Positions 58,489-64,000 of a stretch of DNA of 64,000 nt are shown piece by piece. The stretch is taken from positions 124,001 through 188,000 of the forward strand of contig CAWCPM010000008.1 of assembly GCA_963797565.1 (NCBI GenBank). Direction: 5' to 3'. Within the stretch, counting starts at the first letter, position 1; the number at the start of each line of letters is the position of its first letter. The position numbers and the translations under genes were made by a program. A model generated the notes under the pieces. The model worked only from the letters and a program-made list of their open reading frames with translations. It had not been told where the DNA came from and made no database searches. This DNA is from JAICYJ01 sp963797565. Lineage in GTDB: Bacteria; Actinomycetota; Thermoleophilia; Gaiellales; JAICJC01.

Positions 58489-59743
58489 GCGCCGCCCCGC
58501 TCTGGGCCAGCTCCAGCTCGACCTGGAACGCGTCGTGCAGCGCGAGCACCGCCTCGTCCACCTTGTCGCGGGCGATCACGCAGGACACCTTGATCGGGGA
58601 GGTGGCGATCATGCGCACGTTGATGCCGTGCTCGGCAAGCGTCTGGAACATGCGCGCGGCCACCCCCGGATGGCTCTTCATGCCGGCCCCGATCATGCTG
58701 ATCTTGCCGGCGGTGTCGTCCACGCCCCAGTGCAGCCCCAGCTCACGGCAGAGCCCCTCGATGGTGTCGGTCATCAGCGGCAGGTCGTCGCGCGGGATCG
58801 AGAACGTGACGTCGGCGTCACCGTGGGTGACGGCGTTCTGGATGATCGTGTCGACGTTGATCCCGGCGGCGGCCACGGCGTTGAAGATGCCGGCGGCGGT
58901 GCCTGGCTTGTCGGGCACGTCGGTCAGCGTCACGTACGCCTCGTCGACGGTGTGGGTGATGCCGGAGATGATCGCGTCTTCCATGCTCGGGTCCTCCCGT
59001 ATCCAGGTCCCCTCCGCGCCGGAGAAGGTCGAACGAACGTGGATCGGAACGCCGTGGTTGCGGGCGAACTCCACCGATCGTAGCTGCAGCACGCGGGCGC
59101 CTGATCCGGCCATCTCGAGCATCTCCAGCGGCGACACCCGGGTCAGCTTGCGCGCGTCCGGCACGATCCGCGGGTCGGCGGTGTACACGCCCTCGACGTC
59201 GGTGTAGATCTCGCAGTCGCCGCCCAGAGCCGCCGCCAGCGCGACGGCGGTCAGGTCGGATGCGCCGCGCCCCAGCGTGGTCACGTCGTAGGCGGTGGAC
59301 ACGCCCTGGAAGCCGGCCACCAGCACGATCATGCCCGCCTCCAGCCCTTCCTTGATGCGCTTCGGCCGGATGTCCACGATCTTCGCGTTCGTGTGCCGGG
59401 TGTCGGTGACGATGCCGGCCTGCGACCCGGTCAGCGACACCGCCCGGTGACCCATGTCCTCGATCGCCATCGCGCAGAGGGCGGCCGTGATGCGCTCTCC
59501 CGTGGAGAGCAGCATGTCCATCTCGCGCGGATGCGGGCGCGGCGACACCTCGGCCGCCAGCGCGGCCAGCGTGTCGGTGGTCTCGCCCATGGCCGATACC
59601 ACGCCGACGGTCGGCCGGCCGGTCTCGTGGGTCGCGACCATACGCCGGGCGACGTTGCGGATCTTGTCGGTGTCGGCAACGGAGGTGCCGCCGAACTTCA
59701 TCACGTTGACGCGCCCGACCTGTGCGGATGCAGGGTCTTTCAC
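58481..59743 (-). CDS. lysC: Aspartate kinase
   Basis: 420 residues; GTG start. Kinase block VNVMKFGGTSVADTDKIRNV, with STGERITAALCAMAIEDM and the TLGRGASDLTAVALA ATP-binding region, then two ACT domains in the last 150 residues (GTAAGIFNAVAAAGINVDTI and GVAARMFQTLAEHGINVRMI). The ACT pair predicts feedback inhibition by lysine or threonine. Length matches actinobacterial LysC alpha, and an internal start for a separate ACT-only beta subunit is possible. Confidence 0.93.
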   Translation of the reverse strand: MKDPASAQVGRVNVMKFGGTSVADTDKIRNVARRMVATHETGRPTVGVVSAMGETTDTLAALAAEVSPRPHPREMDMLLSTGERITAALCAMAIEDMGHRAVSLTGSQAGIVTDTRHTNAKIVDIRPKRIKEGLEAGMIVLVAGFQGVSTAYDVTTLGRGASDLTAVALAAALGGDCEIYTDVEGVYTADPRIVPDARKLTRVSPLEMLEMAGSGARVLQLRSVEFARNHGVPIHVRSTFSGAEGTWIREDPSMEDAIISGITHTVDEAYVTLTDVPDKPGTAAGIFNAVAAAGINVDTIIQNAVTHGDADVTFSIPRDDLPLMTDTIEGLCRELGLHWGVDDTAGKISMIGAGMKSHPGVAARMFQTLAEHGINVRMIATSPIKVSCVIARDKVDEAVLALHDAFQVELELAQSGAAHA

Positions 59744-59767
59744 GCGTGCAGTGTAAAGGGGGGTGTC

Positions 59768-61126
59768 CTAGGACATGGTCGCCAGGATGCCCGTCAGATC
59801 GGACACCGTGGTGCGCGGGTTGATGATCGCAAACCGCGTGCAGGGCTCGCCCTGGTGCGTCGTGGGGGTGACGAACGCGTAGCCCTGGTCGAGCAGCCGC
59901 TGCGTCCAGGCGGCGTAGTCCTCGGCCGTCCACCCGACCCGCTTGAAGGTGAGCACGGTCAGGTCGGGCTCGACCAGCAGCTCCAGGTACGGGCGGCTGC
60001 GGATCTCTTCGGCGCCGCGGCGCGCCACCTGCAGCGTCGACTCGATCGCGTCGCGGTAGCTGTCGCTGCCGTGCATGGCCAGCGAGAACCAGAACGGCAG
60101 CCCGCGGGCGCGGCGGGACAGGTGCACGCCGTAGTCGGACGGGTTCCACTCGCCGGCGTTGTTGATCGGGTCGAGGTAGCCGGCGTGCTGCGTGTGCGCG
60201 CGGCGCGCCACCTCGGGGTCGCGGTAGACCAGCGCGCAGCAGTCGAACGGGCCGAACAGCCACTTGTGCGGGTCGACGATGAAGCTGTCGGCGTGCTCGA
60301 TGCCGGTGAACAGGTGGCGCACCGAGGGGGCGGCCAGGGCGGCACCGCCGTACGCGCCGTCGACATGGAACCAGAGCCCGTACTCGCGGCAGACCTCGGC
60401 GATGCCGGCCAGGTCGTCGACGATGCCGAGGTTGGTGGTGCCGGCCGTGGCGACGGCCGCGAACACCCCGTCGGTGCCCTCGCGCACCAGCGCCTCGCGC
60501 AGCGCTGGGCCCGTCATGCGGCCGCGCTCGTCGGCTTGAACGAACAGCGGGTCGACGTCCATCACGTCGCGAAGCGCATAGACAACGGAGCTGTGGGTCT
60601 GGTCGGTGACGGCCGCCCGCAGCCGCGGCGGCAGTGCGACGCCGAGCCGCTCGCGAATGCGCTGCCGCGCCGCCACCAGCGCCGACAGGTTGCCGACCGT
60701 GCCGCCCTGCACGAAGCAGCCGCCGGCCTCGGCCGGCATGCCCACCAGGTCGGCGATCCAGCGCAACGCCTGGTTCTCGGCGTAGACGGCGCCTGAGCTC
60801 TCCAGCCAGCTGCCGCCGTAGAGCGACGAGACGCTCAGCACCAGGTCAAACAGTGTCGCCGCCTCGGTCGGGGCGCCGGGGATGAAGGCCAGGTAGCGGG
60901 GATGGTCGACCGACATCGTGGCCGGGGCCAGCGCGTCGGTCCAGACGCGCAGCGCCTGCTCGCCGCCCAGGCCGGACGCCGTGATCGTCTGACCGGCCCG
61001 CCGCCACAGCTCCTGCGCGTCCACCGGCCCGTCCAGCGGCGCGTCCATCCGCAGCCGGTCGAGGGCGATGCGCATCATCGACTGGGCCAGCGCCTCGGTC
61101 TCCTGCGAGTAGCGGTGCATGTCCAT
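59768..61126 (-). CDS. Group II pyridoxal-dependent decarboxylase (aromatic-L-amino-acid/glutamate decarboxylase-like)
   Basis: 452 residues. PLP motifs: FVQGGTVGNLSALVAARQR, WFHVDGAYGGAALAAPSVRH (ring Asp), and FIVDPHKWLFGPFDCC with the Schiff-base Lys. The N-terminus HPRYLAFIPGAPTEAATLFD is typical of the group, which includes aromatic amino acid, diaminobutyrate and aspartate decarboxylases. Situated just upstream of lysC on the same strand (24 bases), but metabolic linkage to the aspartate pathway is not proven. Substrate unknown. Confidence 0.87.
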   Translation of the reverse strand: MDMHRYSQETEALAQSMMRIALDRLRMDAPLDGPVDAQELWRRAGQTITASGLGGEQALRVWTDALAPATMSVDHPRYLAFIPGAPTEAATLFDLVLSVSSLYGGSWLESSGAVYAENQALRWIADLVGMPAEAGGCFVQGGTVGNLSALVAARQRIRERLGVALPPRLRAAVTDQTHSSVVYALRDVMDVDPLFVQADERGRMTGPALREALVREGTDGVFAAVATAGTTNLGIVDDLAGIAEVCREYGLWFHVDGAYGGAALAAPSVRHLFTGIEHADSFIVDPHKWLFGPFDCCALVYRDPEVARRAHTQHAGYLDPINNAGEWNPSDYGVHLSRRARGLPFWFSLAMHGSDSYRDAIESTLQVARRGAEEIRSRPYLELLVEPDLTVLTFKRVGWTAEDYAAWTQRLLDQGYAFVTPTTHQGEPCTRFAIINPRTTVSDLTGILATMS

Positions 61127-61180
61127 GGCTGCGCACTCTACGGCGTCGGAGAAGGGTCTGACTTCAGTCTTGCCCGTACC

Positions 61181-61771
61181 TCACATCTCGCGGCGGCCGC
61201 TGAACGCGCGGCCCAGGGTGACCTCGTCGGCGTACTCGAGGTCGCCGCCCACCGGCAGCCCGCTGGCCAGCCGCGTCACCCGGCAGCGACCGCGCAGCCG
61301 GTCGGCGATGTAGACGGCGGTGGCCTCGCCGGTCATCGTCGGGTTGGTCGCGAGCACCACCTCGACCGCACCGTTCGCCTCCACCCGACGCAGCAGCTCG
61401 GCGATCCGGAGGTGCTCGGGGTCGACGCCGTCGATCGGCGACAACGCGCCGCCCAGCACGTGGTAGACGCCGCGATACTCGTGGGTGCGCTCGACCGCCA
61501 CCACGTCGCTCGGGTCCTCGACCACGCAGATCACGGTGCGGTCGCGCCGCGCATCCGCGCAGATCGAGCAGAGCGGCCCCTCCGCGAGGTTGAAGCACTC
61601 CTCGCAGAATCCGATCTTCTCCTTCACCTCGCGGATCGCGTCGGCCAGCGCCAGCGCCTGATCGGGCGTCGAGCGCAGGATGAAGAAGGCCAGCCGCTGG
61701 GCCGTGCGCCGGCCGATGCCGGGCAGGCGGGCCAGCTGCGTGATCAGGTTCTCGACTGCGGGTGAGTACAC
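61181..61771 (-). CDS. recR: Recombination protein RecR
   Basis: 196 residues. HhH-type N-terminus LITQLARLPGIGRRTAQRLA, C4 zinc finger CEECFNLAEGPLCSICAD, then the Toprim domain with VICVVEDPSDVVAVERTHEY and GDLEYADEVTLGRAFSGRR. Acts with RecF/RecO to load RecA at gaps. Order dnaX-ybaB-recR on the minus strand is conserved across bacteria. Confidence 0.95.
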   Translation of the reverse strand: MYSPAVENLITQLARLPGIGRRTAQRLAFFILRSTPDQALALADAIREVKEKIGFCEECFNLAEGPLCSICADARRDRTVICVVEDPSDVVAVERTHEYRGVYHVLGGALSPIDGVDPEHLRIAELLRRVEANGAVEVVLATNPTMTGEATAVYIADRLRGRCRVTRLASGLPVGGDLEYADEVTLGRAFSGRREM

Positions 61772-61781
61772 CCTGGGGAGG

Positions 61782-62096
61782 CTACATACCCGGGAGGCCG
61801 AGCCCGCCCATCTGCCCCATCATCTTCTGCTGCTGCAGCTGCTGGGCCGCGCTGATGGCGCCGTTCACGGCCGACACGAGCAGATCCTGAAGCATCTCCG
61901 GATCGTCAGGATCGATCGCCTCGGGCTTGATCGTGATGTCGGCCACCTCGAGCGCTCCCGACACCTTCACCGTCACCGCTCCGCCGCCGGCGGAGTGCTC
62001 GACGTAGGCCGTCTTCAGCTCCTCCTGCGCCTTCTCCATCTGCGCCTGCATCTGTCCCAGCTGCGCCATCATCTTGTTCGGGTCCATCTTGGTCAA
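61782..62096 (-). CDS. YbaB/EbfC family nucleoid-associated protein
   Basis: 104 residues. MAQLGQMQAQMEKAQEELKT helical start, YVEHSAGGGAVTVKVSGALE central strands, DPEMLQDLLVSAVNGAISAA and a Gln/Met/Gly-rich tail. Small dimeric DNA-binding protein. Lies between dnaX and recR as in many bacteria. Confidence 0.93.
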   Translation of the reverse strand: MTKMDPNKMMAQLGQMQAQMEKAQEELKTAYVEHSAGGGAVTVKVSGALEVADITIKPEAIDPDDPEMLQDLLVSAVNGAISAAQQLQQQKMMGQMGGLGLPGM

Positions 62097-62111
62097 CGCC
62101 TTGCTCCTTGG

Positions 62112-63818
62112 TCAGACCTCATGTGCGTCGAACTCCTCCGTGAGGCGCGAGACCAGCTCGTCCTCGGTCACCTGCGCGGCCGGTGCGGCCGCCACCTCGG
62201 GTGCGTCCTGCGCGTCCTCGGCGCCCAGCACCTCGAACCGCACGCGCGGGCTGCCGCCGAGCGCCTGCCCGACCACGTCGCTGATCGTCTGCAGGTTCTG
62301 GGGCGCCTCGATGATGCTCTTGGCGAACGCCTTCGATGCGGTCAGTCCCAGCACCAGGGTGCCGTCCTCGTAGGAGACCGGGCGGGCGGACTGCACCAGG
62401 GAGTGCAGCGGCACCGAGCGGCGCCCGATCTCGGGCACGATCGCCTCCGACCAGCGCGCGCTCACCTCGTCCAGAGTGGCCGGCTCGGCCACCGCGGTGG
62501 CGACCGGCGCGGCCGCAGCCTGTGGCTCCGGCTCCGGCTCCGGCTCCGGCTCGGGCGCGGGGTCGGGGTCGGGGTCGGCTGACGGTGCGGGATCAGGATC
62601 GGGCGGCGGGGCCGGAGCAGCGGCTGCGACCGCCGGGGCCGGCGCGGCCGCCTGCGGCGGCTTCGGGGGCGCGGGCGACGCGCCGTTCGACTCCAGCTGC
62701 GACAGACGCTGGTCGAGCGCCTCCAGCGCCAGCTCGTTGGCCGGGCGCGACACCTTGACCAGCGCCAGCTCCAGCGGCAGTCGCGGGTCGCCGCCCTCCT
62801 TGACGTCGTCGACGACGGTGCGCAGCAGGTCGATCAGGCGCACCACCGCACGCGGCGTGACCGCCTCGGCCTGCTCGCGCATGCGCTCCTGCTCGTGGTC
62901 GGACAGCCCCAGGTCGAGCGGCGGCTGGCCCAGCTGCTGGGTCAGGAACAGGCCCCGCAGGTGCCCGAGCAGGCCGGTCGTGAACGAGGCCAGGTCGGTA
63001 CCCGACTCGGCCAGGTCGTCCACCAGCCGCAGGAGGCCGGCGGCGTCGCCCGCCCCGATCAGGTCGATCGCGTCGAACAGCGACGCCTCGTCGGCGGTGC
63101 CGAGCAGCGCGCGCACGTCCTCCGCGCCGATGGCGGCGCTCTGAGCGGTGGACAGCTGGTCGAGGATGGTGACGCCGTCGCGGAAGCTGCCGCCGGCGGC
63201 ACGGGCCACCAGCTGCACGGCGGCGTCGTCGATCTCGATTCCCTCGGCCGTCGCGATCCGGCGCACCACCTCGGAGATCTCGCCCAGCCCCGGCCGCTGG
63301 AACACGAACCGCTGGCAGCGGCTGCGGATGGTCGGCAGCATCGCCTGCAGCTCGGTCGTGCAGAGCACGAACACGACGTGGTCGGGCGGCTCCTCGAGCG
63401 TCTTCAGGACGGCGTTCGAGGCCTCCTTGGTGAGCATGTGGGCCTCGTCCACGATGTAGACCTTCATGCGGCCGCGGGCGGGCCGCAGCGCCACCCGGTC
63501 GCGGATCTCGCGGATGTCGTCGATGCCGCGGTGGCTGGCCGCGTCCATCTCGATCACGTCGATGGAGGTGGCGTCGTGGATGCTGCGGCACGACTCGCAG
63601 ACCAGGCAGGGCGTGACCGTCGGCCCCTGCTCGCAGTTGATCGACTTGGCCAGGATCTTGGCCATGGAGGTCTTGCCGGTGCCGCGCGGGCCGGCGAACA
63701 GGTAGGCGTGCGCGACCCGGTCGAGCTCGACGGCGTTTCGCAGCGTCTGCACCACGTGCGCCTGCCCGACCACCTGGCCGAAGTCCTGCGGTCGATGGGT
63801 GCGGTAGAGAGCTGACAC
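62112..63818 (-). CDS. dnaX: DNA polymerase III subunit gamma/tau
   Basis: 568 residues, GTG start. Clamp-loader ATPase: YLFAGPRGTGKTSMAKILAK (Walker A), four-Cys zinc module in CEQGPTVTPCLVCESC, VYIVDEAHMLTKEASNAVLK (Walker B with DEAH), and CTTELQAMLPTIRSRCQRF. Domain III follows; then a long Pro/Ala/Glu/Asp linker (PDPDPAPEPEPEPEPEP) and a tau-type C-terminal domain ending VTEDELVSRLTEEFDAHEV. No slippery A-run is visible, so only the full-length form is predicted. Confidence 0.94.
   Translation of the reverse strand: MSALYRTHRPQDFGQVVGQAHVVQTLRNAVELDRVAHAYLFAGPRGTGKTSMAKILAKSINCEQGPTVTPCLVCESCRSIHDATSIDVIEMDAASHRGIDDIREIRDRVALRPARGRMKVYIVDEAHMLTKEASNAVLKTLEEPPDHVVFVLCTTELQAMLPTIRSRCQRFVFQRPGLGEISEVVRRIATAEGIEIDDAAVQLVARAAGGSFRDGVTILDQLSTAQSAAIGAEDVRALLGTADEASLFDAIDLIGAGDAAGLLRLVDDLAESGTDLASFTTGLLGHLRGLFLTQQLGQPPLDLGLSDHEQERMREQAEAVTPRAVVRLIDLLRTVVDDVKEGGDPRLPLELALVKVSRPANELALEALDQRLSQLESNGASPAPPKPPQAAAPAPAVAAAAPAPPPDPDPAPSADPDPDPAPEPEPEPEPEPQAAAAPVATAVAEPATLDEVSARWSEAIVPEIGRRSVPLHSLVQSARPVSYEDGTLVLGLTASKAFAKSIIEAPQNLQTISDVVGQALGGSPRVRFEVLGAEDAQDAPEVAAAPAAQVTEDELVSRLTEEFDAHEV
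62524..62578. repeat. Short tandem repeats inside dnaX
   Basis: GGCTCC is repeated about five times (62524-62553, last copy imperfect), followed by three GGGGTC-type units. On the coding strand they give the Pro-Glu and Pro-Asp dipeptide linker. Copy number may vary between strains by slippage in multiples of six bases, keeping the frame. Confidence 0.6.
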
Positions 63819-63838
63819 GTTCCGAAGCTTAGAGGGAT

Positions 63839-63850
63839 CCCCGCGCGGGG
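63839..63850. other. Palindrome in the dnaX/SRP RNA spacer
   Basis: CCCCGCGCGGGG is a perfect 12-base palindrome followed by TTAAAA on the plus strand. The spacer between dnaX and the SRP RNA is otherwise featureless. The palindrome lies 3' of the RNA on its own strand and may end that transcript. Confidence 0.3.
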
Positions 63851-63907
63851 TTAAAAGCGACCGTGCACCCGCCTTCGAAGTGACGCACCCGGACGGTGTC
63901 AGTGACG

Positions 63908-64000
63908 CTGGCTCCTTCCAGGCTGACCCACGGCACCCGGGTGACGTTGCTTAGCGCTGCTTCCTTCCGGACCTGACGCGGTTCGCAAGCCTCCGTTGCG
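63908..64000 (-). ncRNA. ffs: Signal recognition particle RNA (small bacterial type), 5' end outside window
   Basis: On the minus strand the universal helix 8 sequence GTCAGGTCCGGAAGGAAGCA is present (plus-strand 63957-63977), followed by the other strand of the stem (CACCCGGGTGCCGTGGGTCA). Order and spacing match E. coli 4.5S RNA from its GGTCAGGTCCGG onward. The 5' strand continues beyond base 64000. The 3' end near 63908 is estimated by comparison. It forms the protein-targeting particle with Ffh. Location just upstream of dnaX is common. Confidence 0.88.

Noticed and set aside
62524..62584. Hexamer repeats in dnaX as a CRISPR or mobile-element signature
   Set aside because: Short, contiguous, in frame and encode a Pro-Asp/Glu linker.

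Overview
This is a gene-dense, high-GC window from a free-living aerobic bacterium. I read it as Actinomycetota, probably a deep-branching soil lineage of the Thermoleophilia type; that placement is inference. It rests on the lasso-type RiPP leader, many GTG/TTG starts, a SigK/RskA-like sigma/anti-sigma pair, biotin-dependent acyl-CoA carboxylase genes, PucR and Lrp regulators, and the recR-ybaB-dnaX-SRP RNA order. No tRNA, rRNA, CRISPR array, insertion sequence or prophage is visible, and no gene-free stretch exceeds 300 bases.

Layout. 1-3.7 kb: a RiPP locus with a divergent asparagine-synthetase-like gene (cut by the left edge), a strong promoter, a 54-residue precursor with a lasso-type leader, an ABC exporter and a PqqD-like leader-binding protein. 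3.7-10 kb: polysaccharide flippase, sulfotransferase and two secreted proteins. 10-13.3 kb: acyl-CoA carboxylase. 13.3-24.3 kb: SEC-C protein, PucR regulator divergent from mmsA, an Lrp regulator divergent from a translationally coupled catabolic operon, then a sugar kinase, cytochrome c and a copper chaperone. 24.3-34 kb: a candidate structured RNA, sucCD, an aminotransferase, a Lon-type protease with a rhomboid protease, agmatinase, malate dehydrogenase and citrate synthase. 34-42.5 kb: a secreted DUF11 protein, then a cyclase-ATPase-TPR protein beside two cyclic-nucleotide-binding proteins. 42.5-47.8 kb: PEP carboxykinase divergent from a succinate dehydrogenase operon with an HdrB-like third subunit instead of cytochrome b anchors. 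47.9-57 kb: transporter, RecQ, nuclease, phosphoesterase, a leaderless RHH-small ORF-DUF4097 operon, Asp23, and sigma/anti-sigma. 57-64 kb: asd-lysC, a PLP decarboxylase, recR, ybaB, dnaX and the SRP RNA.

How the genes work together. Much of the window is central carbon flow: propionyl/methylmalonate-linked steps, succinyl-CoA synthetase, citrate synthase, malate dehydrogenase, succinate dehydrogenase and PEP carboxykinase. Local regulators have candidate sites in the intergenic DNA: two matching Lrp boxes, tandem repeats upstream of pckA, and a tandem RHH operator.

Quality warning. Five genes (mmsA, ylbL, mdh, sdhA and a DUF4097 gene) are each interrupted by one single-base indel, mostly at short C/G runs, with both halves well conserved. 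Sequencing or assembly error is the likeliest cause; these genes are given as full spans with the shift position noted.
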